In this document: positions 25,960-34,473 of the stretch, piece by piece | Layout of the letters: each line of letters begins with the position of its first letter | How positions within the stretch are numbered: the first letter of the stretch is position 1 | Assembly (NCBI GenBank): GCA_019423025.1 | Contig: JAHZCD010000001.1 | Span: forward strand, 62,001-126,000 | From: Haemophilus sp. | GTDB taxonomy: Bacteria > Pseudomonadota > Gammaproteobacteria > Enterobacterales > Pasteurellaceae | Length of the DNA stretch: 64,000 nucleotides | Direction: 5' to 3' | Made by a program: the position numbers and the translations under genes | Notes under the pieces: generated by a model | Seen by the model: the letters and a program-made list of their open reading frames with translations, nothing else | The model's database searches: none | Told to the model about the DNA's origin: nothing

Positions 25960-27633
25960 TTAGAAGCCTTCTTTTAAGCTTACGGTTAAGTTAAACACTA
26001 AGTGCTCTGGGCTGCTATCTTTGTTATCCGCACAGAAATAACCTTCGCGTTCAAATTGGTAACCTTTTTCTGGTTCCGCATTTGCGAGGCTTTGTTCTAC
26101 AAAACCGTGTTTTACCACTAAAGAGGTTGGATTTAACACGCTTTCGATTTCTTCTGCTGCACCTGGGTTTGGTACGGTGAAGAGACGTTCATATAAACGG
26201 AACTCCGCTGGGTGATTATGTACTGCAGATACCCAGTGAATTACCCCTTTTACTTTGCGACCATCTGCTGGATTTTTACCTAAAGTTTCAGGATCGTAAG
26301 TACAGAAGATCGTCGTGATTTCACCATTTGCATCTTTTTCGACACGTTCAGCTTTAATCACGTAAGCGTTACGTAAACGCACTTCTTTACCTAATACTAA
26401 ACGTTTATATTGCTTGTTCGCTTCTTCACGGAAGTCTGCGCGATCAATATAAATCTCTTTCGTAAACGGTAATTGACGCTCACCTAATTCAGGGCGATTT
26501 GGGTGATTTGGTGCCGTTAAGGTTTCTTCGCCTTCAAAGTTTTCAATCACTACGCGAACAGGATCAATCACCGCCATTGCACGTGGTGCGTTTTCATTTA
26601 AATCTTCACGAATGCAGGCTTCAAGTGCAGAATACTCTACGACGTTATCTTGTTTAGTCACTCCGATACGACGGCAGAATTCACGTAATGAAGCCGGTGT
26701 ATAACCACGACGACGTAAACCTGAAATCGTTGGCATACGAGGATCATTCCACCCATCAACAATGCCATCATTCACTAATTTCAATAATTTACGTTTAGAC
26801 GTTAATGTACCTTCTAAATTTAAACGAGAGAATTCGTATTGATGTGGCAATGGACGTTCAATACTAATATTTTCCAACACCCAGTCATATAAACGACGGT
26901 TGTCTTGGAATTCTAATGTACATAGGGAGTGTGTAATACGCTCAATCGCATCAGAGATACAGTGAGTGAAATCGTACATTGGGTAAATGCACCATTTGTC
27001 ACCGGTTTGGTGATGGCTCGCAAATTTAATACGATAAAGCACAGGATCACGCATGACCATAAATGGCGATGCCATGTCGATTTTTGCACGAAGACTTAAC
27101 GTACCTTCCGCAAACTCACCGTTTTTCATTCTCTCGAATAACGCTAAGTTTTCTTCTACGCTGCGATCACGATATGGACTGTTTTTGCCTGGCTCAGTTA
27201 AGGTACCGCGATACTCACGCATTTCATCTGGAGAAAGTTCATCCACATAGGCTAAACCTTTTTCGATCAACTCAATGGCATAGCCATAAAGTGCATCGAA
27301 GTAATCAGACGCATAACGCGGTTCGCCTTCCCATTTAAAGCCTAACCATTGCACATCTTCTTTGATGGAATCTACATATTCCACGTCTTCTTTCACCGGA
27401 TTGGTATCGTCAAAACGTAGGTTACATAAACCGTTATATTCTTTTGCTAAGCCGAAGTTTAAGCAAATCGATTTAGCGTGGCCAATATGCAAATAGCCAT
27501 TTGGCTCAGGAGGGAAACGAGTATGAACACTTTTGTGTTTACCCGAAGCTAAATCTTCATCAATAATTTGAGTAATGAAATTGTGTGTGCGGGTATTTTC
27601 CGCATTTTCTAGGGTGTGTTCTGTATTGCTCAT
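25960..27633 (-). CDS. glnS: Glutaminyl-tRNA synthetase
   Basis: Class I synthetase charging tRNA-Gln. The start at ATG 27633 (MSNTEHTL, 557 aa) has GAGAAA upstream and matches family length; the open frame reaches 27723 but that extension is encoded by an uptake signal and leader. Motifs: FPPEPNGYLHIGHAKSI (HIGH), LRFDDTNPVKEDVEY, GRRRGYT-like acceptor segment, and FSRLNLEGTLTSKRKLLKL carrying the MSK-type (LTSKRK) loop. The C-terminal anticodon-binding beta-barrels include RGAHVYTI-type elements. Monocistronic, with the terminator at 25909-25948. Confidence 0.97.
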   Translation of the reverse strand: MSNTEHTLENAENTRTHNFITQIIDEDLASGKHKSVHTRFPPEPNGYLHIGHAKSICLNFGLAKEYNGLCNLRFDDTNPVKEDVEYVDSIKEDVQWLGFKWEGEPRYASDYFDALYGYAIELIEKGLAYVDELSPDEMREYRGTLTEPGKNSPYRDRSVEENLALFERMKNGEFAEGTLSLRAKIDMASPFMVMRDPVLYRIKFASHHQTGDKWCIYPMYDFTHCISDAIERITHSLCTLEFQDNRRLYDWVLENISIERPLPHQYEFSRLNLEGTLTSKRKLLKLVNDGIVDGWNDPRMPTISGLRRRGYTPASLREFCRRIGVTKQDNVVEYSALEACIREDLNENAPRAMAVIDPVRVVIENFEGEETLTAPNHPNRPELGERQLPFTKEIYIDRADFREEANKQYKRLVLGKEVRLRNAYVIKAERVEKDANGEITTIFCTYDPETLGKNPADGRKVKGVIHWVSAVHNHPAEFRLYERLFTVPNPGAAEEIESVLNPTSLVVKHGFVEQSLANAEPEKGYQFEREGYFCADNKDSSPEHLVFNLTVSLKEGF

Positions 27634-27814
27634 AAATTTCTCAATAAATTGAAAATAATTTCCCCATTCTATACGAAAAGTCAGGCGTTGTGAATTTGAT
27701 CCCAAAACTAACCGCACTTTCATTAAATTAATACTGAATTTTTTAGGATTTTTAGGTCTAATTTGAAGATTTTTCGTGCAAACTGAAAAGTTTACCTTTA
27801 GAATACATCTTCAC

Positions 27815-27828
27815 TGAACAAACGTTCA
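27815..27828. promoter_or_regulatory. Palindrome TGAAC-N4-GTTCA upstream of the efflux operon
   Basis: A perfect inverted repeat TGAAC-AAAC-GTTCA located 28-41 bp before the macA start, just downstream of a possible -10 (TAGAAT, 27799-27804). Its size and place suit a repressor operator (TetR type would be usual for an efflux operon). No regulator gene lies beside it. The remainder of 27634-27855 holds one uptake signal and nothing else I can name. Confidence 0.4.
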
Positions 27829-27855
27829 TTTTTTATTTAGGATGACAAAGTCTTT

Positions 27856-28884
27856 ATGAAAAAACGCTTTTTTATTTTACTCGGATTACTCATTGCTGCT
27901 GGTACGGCTTATTATTTTTTCTCTAGCAATAGCAAACAAGAAACGACTTATCTGACCGAATCGGTTACCCATGGCAATGTTGAAAAAACAGTTGTCGCTT
28001 CTGGTTCAGTTGAAAGCGTGAATAAAGTTGATGTCGGCGCCCAAGCTTCGGGTAAAATTACCAAACTCTATGTCAAGTTAGGGCAAGAAATCAAAAAAGG
28101 CGAAATGATCGCTGATATTGATTCCACCACCCAAATTAATACCTTAAATACCAAAAAGGCGGCATTGGTAAGCTATCAAGCACAATTAAAAGCAAAGAAA
28201 ACCGCTTATGATGTTGCCCTTTCAAGCTATAACCGCTTATCAAAACTTTATACGCAAAAAGCGACGTCTTTAGATAGTGTGAATACCGCAAAAAGCACTC
28301 TTGATAATGCTAAAGCTGAAGTGGAAGCAGTTGAAGCCAATATCAAACAAGCTGAAATTGAAGTAAATATCGCAGAAACCAATGTGGGTTACACCAAAAT
28401 CACCGCCCCAATGGACGGTACCGTTATTTCTGTGCCTGTTTCAGAAGGTCAAACCGTTAATGCCAACCAAACGACGCCAACAATTGTGACCATTGCCGAT
28501 TTAAGCAAAATGAAAATTAAACCTGAAATTTCAGAAGGAGACATTACCAAAGTGAAAGCAGGTCAAGAAGTGAGTTTTACGATTTTATCGGATAGCCAAA
28601 CCGTGTATCACTCCGTCATTGATTCTGTTGATCCAGCCAATACCACGACAAGTAATAGTTCTTCAACATCATCTTCGACAAGTTCAAGTAGCAGCTCAAC
28701 GACCAGTGCGATCTACTATTACGCCAATGTTTTGATTGATAACCCTGATCGTACTTTACGCATCGGAATGACGACAGAAAACAACATCAAAATTGCCAAC
28801 GCGAAAGATGTGTTATTGGTTTCAAATATGGCCATTCAAAAACGTGATGGCAAAAGCTTTGTGAATGTATTAAATAACAAATAA
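27856..28884 (+). CDS. macA: MacA-like periplasmic adaptor, truncated by frameshift
   Basis: Membrane fusion protein of a MacAB-TolC type efflux pump. Visible: N-terminal membrane anchor (about 5-22), barrel-sandwich halves (VDVGAQASGKITKLYVKLGQEI and TKITAPMDGTVISVPVSEGQ), a coiled-coil hairpin (about 95-170), and a beta-barrel with a Ser/Thr-rich insertion (about 262-285). The frame stops at 28884 after 342 residues, directly at a tandem heptamer AATAACA x2 (28873-28886). Removing one copy restores a 393-residue reading frame with a normal MacA C-terminus. So this copy lacks the C-terminal part of the membrane-proximal domain and may be inactive or switchable. Confidence 0.85.
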   Translation: MKKRFFILLGLLIAAGTAYYFFSSNSKQETTYLTESVTHGNVEKTVVASGSVESVNKVDVGAQASGKITKLYVKLGQEIKKGEMIADIDSTTQINTLNTKKAALVSYQAQLKAKKTAYDVALSSYNRLSKLYTQKATSLDSVNTAKSTLDNAKAEVEAVEANIKQAEIEVNIAETNVGYTKITAPMDGTVISVPVSEGQTVNANQTTPTIVTIADLSKMKIKPEISEGDITKVKAGQEVSFTILSDSQTVYHSVIDSVDPANTTTSNSSSTSSSTSSSSSSTTSAIYYYANVLIDNPDRTLRIGMTTENNIKIANAKDVLLVSNMAIQKRDGKSFVNVLNNK

Positions 28885-28886
28885 CA
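28873..28886 (+). repeat. Tandem heptamer (AATAACA)2 at the macA frameshift
   Basis: Two perfect head-to-tail copies of AATAACA. The second copy introduces the in-frame TAA at 28882. Seven bases shift the frame by one; loss of one copy gives an uninterrupted macA. The structure is that expected of a slipped-strand duplication. Confidence 0.9.
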
Positions 28887-29044
28887 AAAATCAATCTGAA
28901 AAGCGTGAAGTTGAAACTGGTGTTCAAAATGATTTCAAAACTGAAATCAAATCGGGTTTAAACGAAGGTGAAAAAGTCATTGTGTCGCAAATCGCGAATG
29001 GTGAACAAGTTGGCTCGATGCCTCGTGGTCCAAGAATGTTCTAA
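28880..29044 (+). pseudogene. macA: Detached C-terminal segment of macA (54 codons)
   Basis: Frame continuing macA after removal of one heptamer: NNKNQSEKREVETGV, FKTEIKSGLNEGEKVIVSQ, then GEQVGSMPRGPRMF and TAA at 29042. This is the standard MacA ending (V..G...G..VEI..GL..GE.VV). It has no start codon of its own and ends 18 nt before macB. Confidence 0.85.
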
Positions 29045-29062
29045 AAGTGCGGTAGAAAATTA

Positions 29063-30994
29063 ATGAATATTATTGAAATTAAGGATCTCAACCGTTACTT
29101 CGGTGAAAGCGAAAATCGTGTTCATATTTTAAAGAATGTCTCTTTGAATATTGAAAAAGGCGATTTTGTGGCAATTATTGGACAATCAGGTTCAGGCAAA
29201 TCAACCTTGATGAACATCATCGGGTGCTTGAATACGGCAACCAGTGGTTCTTACAAGATCAATGGCAAAGAAACTATTGAATTAAGCAAAGATCAGCTTT
29301 CAGATTTGCGTAGCCAAAAATTCGGCTTTATTTTCCAACGCTATAACTTATTGTCGAGTTTGACAGCCGCTGAGAACGTCGCCTTGCCTGCTATTTATGC
29401 AGGAATGTCGCAAGAAAAACGGCTTTCTCGTGCAAAACAACTTTTAGAAAAATTAGGCTTAGGCGATAAATGGCAAAATAAACCAAGCCAGCTTTCTGGT
29501 GGTCAGCAACAACGTGTGAGTATTGCCCGTGCGTTGATGAATGGTGGCGAAATTATTTTAGCCGATGAACCCACTGGTGCATTGGATTCGCAAAGTGGTC
29601 AAAATGTAATGGAAATTCTGCGACAATTACACGCAGAGGGACACACCATTATTATGGTAACCCATGACCGAGAAATTGCTGCCAGTGCGAATCGCGTGAT
29701 TGAAATTAAAGATGGCGAAATCATTGGCGATACACAAAAAGAAGCAGTAAAAAGTGCGGTCGAAAATCAAACCAAATCTAAACCGCACTTTGGGTTAAGC
29801 AAAGATCAATTTGTTGAAGCCTTTCGCATGTCTGTGAGTGCCATTATTGCCCACAAAATGCGCTCTCTTTTAACCATGCTCGGGATTATTATCGGGATTA
29901 CCTCCGTGGTTTCTGTCGTGGCATTGGGAAATGGTTCTCAACAAAAAATCTTAGAGAATATTAAAGGTATTGGTACAAGTACCATGACCATCTTTAATGG
30001 TACAGGCTTTGGTGATCGTCGTGCTGAACAAATGCAGAATCTCACAATTAATGATGCCACTGCCTTAAATCAACAAAGCTATGTACAAAGTGTCACGCCG
30101 AATAGCTCATCAAGTGGCACATTAATTTATGGCAACCAAACTTTCTCCTCGACCAGTTTAAAAGGTGTAGGCGAACAATATTTTGATGTAGATGGCTTAA
30201 AACTAAAATCTGGTAATTTATTTTCGGCTCAAGATGTCGCTGATAACAACCAAGTAGCCTTAATCGATGAAAGTGCGAAAAAGTCGATTTTCCCTGATGA
30301 AAATCCCATCGGTAAAATTGTGATGTTTAATAAACGTCCATTACGTATTATTGGCGTGGTATCTGATAAACAAATGGGCGGAGCAAGCAGTTCACTTAAT
30401 CTGTATGCACCTTACACCACCGTGATGAATCGTATTTCGGGTAGCAAAAAAATTGGTTCGATTACGGTAAAAGTAGATGATTCAGTGAATACGACTGTTG
30501 CCGAAAAAGGAATTACTGAATTGCTCACCATGCGTCATGGTAAAAAAGATTTCTTTATCATGAATAGCGATACCATTAAACAAACTATTGAAAGTACAAC
30601 AGGCACGATGAAATTACTCATTTCCTCTATCGCCTTTATTTCATTGATCGTTGGTGGTATTGGTGTAATGAATATTATGTTGGTTTCCGTGACAGAGCGA
30701 ACTAAAGAGATTGGTGTGCGCATGGCTATTGGGGCGAGACAATTCAATATTTTGCAACAATTTTTAATTGAAGCTGTGCTGATTTGTTTAATTGGCGGCG
30801 TGACGGGGATTCTGCTTTCGGGCTTAATCGGTCTGCTCTTTAACGTATTTATGACGGACTTTACGATGGCATTCTCAACCGGCTCAATTGTTGCGGCGGT
30901 AGTCTTCTCTACCCTGATTGGTGTGATCTTCGGTTATATGCCGGCAAAACGCGCCGCACAATTAGATCCAATTACAGCCCTTGCTCGAGAATAA
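29063..30994 (+). CDS. macB: MacB-type ABC efflux permease/ATPase
   Basis: Inner-membrane ABC transporter exporting macrolides, heme precursors or peptides in partnership with MacA and a TolC-type channel. 643 residues. ATPase: Walker A GQSGSGKST (about 39-47), signature LSGGQQQRVSIARAL, Walker B ILADEPTGALDS, H-loop VTHD. A linker at about 225-245 is encoded by an inverted pair of uptake signals. Then TM1 (about 270-295), large periplasmic domain, and the FtsX-like TM2-4 (about 520-640, with NIMLVSVTERTKEIGVRMAIGA). Intact, in contrast to macA. An uptake signal separates it from the macA remnant. Confidence 0.94.
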   Translation: MNIIEIKDLNRYFGESENRVHILKNVSLNIEKGDFVAIIGQSGSGKSTLMNIIGCLNTATSGSYKINGKETIELSKDQLSDLRSQKFGFIFQRYNLLSSLTAAENVALPAIYAGMSQEKRLSRAKQLLEKLGLGDKWQNKPSQLSGGQQQRVSIARALMNGGEIILADEPTGALDSQSGQNVMEILRQLHAEGHTIIMVTHDREIAASANRVIEIKDGEIIGDTQKEAVKSAVENQTKSKPHFGLSKDQFVEAFRMSVSAIIAHKMRSLLTMLGIIIGITSVVSVVALGNGSQQKILENIKGIGTSTMTIFNGTGFGDRRAEQMQNLTINDATALNQQSYVQSVTPNSSSSGTLIYGNQTFSSTSLKGVGEQYFDVDGLKLKSGNLFSAQDVADNNQVALIDESAKKSIFPDENPIGKIVMFNKRPLRIIGVVSDKQMGGASSSLNLYAPYTTVMNRISGSKKIGSITVKVDDSVNTTVAEKGITELLTMRHGKKDFFIMNSDTIKQTIESTTGTMKLLISSIAFISLIVGGIGVMNIMLVSVTERTKEIGVRMAIGARQFNILQQFLIEAVLICLIGGVTGILLSGLIGLLFNVFMTDFTMAFSTGSIVAAVVFSTLIGVIFGYMPAKRAAQLDPITALARE

Positions 30995-31078
30995 AGAAAT
31001 TTTGTAAAACACAAAAGAGCGGTTAAAATTCTTATTAATTTTTGACTGCACTTTAATTGAAAAAGAAAGGAAAAATCC

Positions 31079-32446
31079 ATGTTAAAAATGAAAAAATTAA
31101 CCTTAGCAATCGCAATGGCAACTGCTCTAGCAGGTTGTGCTAATATCAGCGATTCTTATAAAGTGAGCCAGCAGGATTACCAAAATTATGCGGAAATCAC
31201 CAAACAATTTAATGTAAAAGAAAACTGGTGGGCGCTTTACAATGATTCACAATTAAATCGTGTGGTAGAACAAGCATTAGTTAACAACAAAGATTTAGCC
31301 AAAGCGTCTGTCGCCGTAAACCGTGCTTTATATAATGCAAACCTTGCAGGCGCGAATTTAATTCCAGCATTTAGCGGTTCAACCCAATCTTCTGCAAGTA
31401 AAAATGTGAAAACAGGTGGTAACTCAACCATCAGTCATAAAGGTACATTAAATGTGAGTTATACGTTAGATCTATGGCAACGTTTAGCGGATACCGCAGA
31501 TGCCGCCGAATGGTCACACAAAGCAACGGCTGAAGATTTAGAAGCAACGAAACTTTCACTCATCAACGCTGTTGTAACAACCTATTATCAAATTGCCTAC
31601 TTGAATGATGCGATCAGCACAACCGAAGAAACCATTAAATACTACAACGACATTAGCAGCATTATGCAACGTCGTTTATCACAAGGTGTGGCGGACAGCG
31701 CAAGTGTAGATCAAGCACAACAATCGGTATTAACCGCACGTAACAACTTGATCAACTATCAAACACAACGTAAAACAGCAGAACAAACTTTACGTAACTT
31801 ACTGAACTTAAAACCGGAAGAAGCATTAAATATCAACTTCCCACACATTCTTAATGTGAAAAATGTGGGCGTAAATTTAAATGTGCCCGTTTCTGTGATT
31901 GCGAATCGTCCTGATGTGAAAAGCTATCAATATCGCTTAAGCAGTGCATTCAAAAATGCGAAAGCAACCGAAAAAGGTTGGTTCCCAGAAGTGACTTTAG
32001 GCGGCAGCTTAACATCAAGTGGTACTAAAGTCGGTAATGCATTGCACAATCCAGTTGGTACTGGTTTAATCGGCATTAACCTACCATTCCTCAACTGGAA
32101 TACCGTAAAATGGAACGTGAAAATCTCTGAAGCAGATTATGAAACCGCACGTTTAAACTATGAGCAAAGCATCACTAAAGCCTTGAATGATGTAGATACC
32201 AACTACTTCGCCTATACACAAGCACAAAGTGCCTTTGCTAACTTGCAAAAAACACACAGTTATAACCAACGCATCACCAAATACTATCGAGATCGTTACA
32301 ATGCTGGGGTATCTGAATTACGGGAATGGCTTGCAGCAGCAAACACAGAGAAAAGCTCTCAACTTTCTATCTTGAATGCGAAATACAACATCATTCAAGC
32401 AGAAAATGCCGTATATAGTTCAATGGCAGGTTATTACTCCCGTTAA
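31079..32446 (+). CDS. TolC/NodT-family outer membrane efflux lipoprotein
   Basis: Outer membrane channel of the MacAB pump. 455 residues. Signal MLKMKKLTLAIAMATALAGC with lipobox L-A-G-C (Cys20), then SYKVSQQDYQNYAE and NWWALYNDSQLNRVVEQAL typical of NodT/OprM proteins. Two OEP repeats are seen (ATAEDLEATKLSLINAVVTTYYQIAYL and DVDTNYFAYTQAQSAFANLQ). It lies 84 nt after macB; the gap contains a degenerate uptake-signal pair. A strong AAAGGAAAAA site precedes it and a strong terminator follows. ATG 31088 (MKKLTL) is an alternative start. Confidence 0.9.
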   Translation: MLKMKKLTLAIAMATALAGCANISDSYKVSQQDYQNYAEITKQFNVKENWWALYNDSQLNRVVEQALVNNKDLAKASVAVNRALYNANLAGANLIPAFSGSTQSSASKNVKTGGNSTISHKGTLNVSYTLDLWQRLADTADAAEWSHKATAEDLEATKLSLINAVVTTYYQIAYLNDAISTTEETIKYYNDISSIMQRRLSQGVADSASVDQAQQSVLTARNNLINYQTQRKTAEQTLRNLLNLKPEEALNINFPHILNVKNVGVNLNVPVSVIANRPDVKSYQYRLSSAFKNAKATEKGWFPEVTLGGSLTSSGTKVGNALHNPVGTGLIGINLPFLNWNTVKWNVKISEADYETARLNYEQSITKALNDVDTNYFAYTQAQSAFANLQKTHSYNQRITKYYRDRYNAGVSELREWLAAANTEKSSQLSILNAKYNIIQAENAVYSSMAGYYSR

Positions 32447-32453
32447 AATCATG

Positions 32454-32485
32454 ATTAAGGAAGTTTCGGCTTCCTTAATTTTTTT
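32454..32485 (+). terminator. Terminator of the efflux operon
   Basis: ATTAAGGAAG, TTTCGG, CTTCCTTAAT (10 bp, perfect) followed by TTTTTT, 7 nt after the channel gene. Confidence 0.92.
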
Positions 32486-32498
32486 ATGGATATGCAAA

Positions 32499-33128
32499 AT
32501 GAAAAAACAACTGACTTTTTATTTCATTCGCCACGGTAAAACCGTTTGGAATACGGAAGGTTTAATGCAAGGTCATGGCGATTCCCCTTTAACTGAAGAA
32601 GGCGTTAATGGTGCGAAAAAAACAGGTGTGGCACTTAAACATATTCCTTTCATTGCCGCTTATTCCAGCGTATTAAACCGCACTATCGCGACCGCCTCTC
32701 ATATTATTGGTGAACGTGATATTCCCCTTTTCCATCATAAAGGATTAAATGAGCAATATTTTGGTTCTTGGGAAGGCCTAGTTGTTGATACGCTAAGAGA
32801 ACACCCTGAATTTAAACAACTCATTAAAGATCCAGCCAATTACAAAGCTCAAGTAAATGGTGGCGAAACGTTTGAGCAATTAGGCAAACGTGCCATGAAA
32901 GCATTGCACGATATTATTAAGATTCATAATCAAGGTAATATTCTTATTGTGTCGCATGGTCATACTCTACGTTTATTGCTTGCCTTATTAAACGGCGCAA
33001 CCTGGCAAAATCACCGTGATGAAGATAAATCAGTATCGCTCATTAACACCTCTATAAGTGTTGTACATTATGACGATGAGAACGGTTTTCGCGTTGAGAA
33101 AGTAAATGATGCAGATCATTTAAAATAA
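32499..33128 (+). CDS. Histidine phosphatase family protein (phosphoglycerate mutase-like)
   Basis: A 209-residue phosphatase of the GpmB/CobC-like branch. Catalytic RHG motif in FYFIRHGKTVWNTEGLMQG (about 8-26), PLTEEGVNGAKKTG, conserved YSSVLNRTIATA, and ILIVSHGHTLRLLLALL with the second catalytic histidine. The start at ATG 32499 is chosen by homology; it lies only 13 nt after the terminator and has no clear ribosome site. The open frame extends upstream into the efflux channel gene, but that part is unlike the family. The substrate is unknown; a true cofactor-dependent mutase is unlikely. Confidence 0.85.
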   Translation: MKKQLTFYFIRHGKTVWNTEGLMQGHGDSPLTEEGVNGAKKTGVALKHIPFIAAYSSVLNRTIATASHIIGERDIPLFHHKGLNEQYFGSWEGLVVDTLREHPEFKQLIKDPANYKAQVNGGETFEQLGKRAMKALHDIIKIHNQGNILIVSHGHTLRLLLALLNGATWQNHRDEDKSVSLINTSISVVHYDDENGFRVEKVNDADHLK

Positions 33129-33146
33129 GCAAATTTAGCAAAAAAA

Positions 33147-33179
33147 TAACCGCACTTTGGATGACCTAAAGTGCGGTTA
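33147..33179. terminator. Inverted uptake-signal pair between convergent genes
   Basis: TAACCGCACTTT pairs with AAAGTGCGGTTA (12 bp perfect, 9-nt loop); T-runs on both strands. It separates the phosphatase gene from mrp and should terminate both. Confidence 0.85.
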
Positions 33180-33200
33180 ATTTTTATGATGTTTTTGTGA

Positions 33201-34313
33201 TTATTTCACTTCGCGGAATAAAATCTCGCTTGGAATCACAGAACCTTGCCAGTAAAGCTCAGTTGACACTTTTTCTGCTAAATCTAAGAAAGATTTCGCA
33301 ATTTCACTGTCTGGTGCAGCAACCACAGTTGGTTTACCCGCATCCAAATCTTGGCGAACCTGGATATTCAACGGTAACTGACCTAATACTTTCACATTGT
33401 ATTTTTGTGCCATTTTTTGTGCACCACCAGTACCGAAAATCGCTTCGTGATGGCCGCAATTGCTACAAATATGCATAGACATATTTTCCACAATACCTAA
33501 CACTGGCACAGATACACGTTCAAACATCGATACACCTTTCACCGCATCTAATAACGCGATGTCTTGTGGTGTTGTGACTACAACTGCACCCGTTACAGGG
33601 ATTTGTTGTGAAAGCGTTAATTGGATATCACCTGTACCCGGTGGCATATCGATCACTAAGTAATCTAGGCTATCCCATAATGTTTCATTTAAAAGCTGAC
33701 TTAACGCACTACTTGCCATTGGACCACGCCAAATGGTTGCATTATCTTCATCCATTAAGAACCCGATCGAGTTTGCAGATAAACCATGTGCTTTAATCGG
33801 GGTGATATGTTGGTTATCTGGTGAAGTTGGGCGTTGATGTGGGGCGCCTAACATATGCGGAACAGATGGACCATAAATATCCGCATCTAAAATACCCACA
33901 CGAGCACCTTGAGCTTGTAAAGCAAGTGCAAGGTTCACCGAAACAGAGGATTTCCCTACCCCGCCTTTACCCGAAGTCACTGCGATGATGTTCTTCACAC
34001 CTTTTACAGCAGGTTGATTATTCGCACGTTTTAAAGTAGCGATTTGATAATTCACCACCCATTTGATTTCTTTGCTATCTGTTGCTTTTAATAACGCATC
34101 AGAAAGCTGTTGTTTCACTTGCTCCACGCCAGTGTTCCATGCAAAAGGTAATTGTAATTCAATGCGTAATACGTCACCGCCTTTTTCTACTTTCTTCAAA
34201 GTATTTAATGCGATTAAGTCTTTTTGCAAACTTGGATGTTGGAATTGTTGGAAAAGTTGCAGAACTTGAGATTGTTGTTCTGCCGTTAAATTTTCAGAAA
34301 AAGCAGTTGCCAT
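33201..34313 (-). CDS. apbC: Fe-S cluster carrier ATPase Mrp/ApbC
   Basis: P-loop ATPase that carries and transfers Fe-S clusters. 370 residues. An N-terminal MIP18/DUF59-like domain (about 1-95) precedes the deviant Walker motif IIAVTSGKGGVGKSSVSVNLA (about 107-127; split here as SGKGGVGKSS), ADIYGPSVPHMLG, IDMPPGTGDIQLTLSQ, and the C-terminal cluster-binding CSNC. It is divergent from metG, as in E. coli (mrp/metG). ATG 34313 is preceded by AAGGAAT. Confidence 0.95.
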   Translation of the reverse strand: MATAFSENLTAEQQSQVLQLFQQFQHPSLQKDLIALNTLKKVEKGGDVLRIELQLPFAWNTGVEQVKQQLSDALLKATDSKEIKWVVNYQIATLKRANNQPAVKGVKNIIAVTSGKGGVGKSSVSVNLALALQAQGARVGILDADIYGPSVPHMLGAPHQRPTSPDNQHITPIKAHGLSANSIGFLMDEDNATIWRGPMASSALSQLLNETLWDSLDYLVIDMPPGTGDIQLTLSQQIPVTGAVVVTTPQDIALLDAVKGVSMFERVSVPVLGIVENMSMHICSNCGHHEAIFGTGGAQKMAQKYNVKVLGQLPLNIQVRQDLDAGKPTVVAAPDSEIAKSFLDLAEKVSTELYWQGSVIPSEILFREVK

Positions 34314-34473
34314 AATATTCCTTTAATAGTAGTAGGTAGTAGAGTAAATTTGTCAGGGATATTTTACCCTTTTTACACCTCAAATGTTAAGCTAAAAGTA
34401 TAACTAAACTAGAAAAAATCGCACTAATCGGGTAACATACTCGCAATTTTTGCAAAAAGAATAGAGAAAAATA

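Noticed and set aside
27634..27723. N-terminal extension of glnS by 30 residues
   Set aside because: The extra codons are an uptake signal and leader DNA; ATG 27633 has a GAGAAA site and gives the family length.
32376..32498. Upstream extension of the histidine phosphatase
   Set aside because: It overlaps the efflux channel gene in another frame and crosses a perfect terminator; homology begins at 32499.
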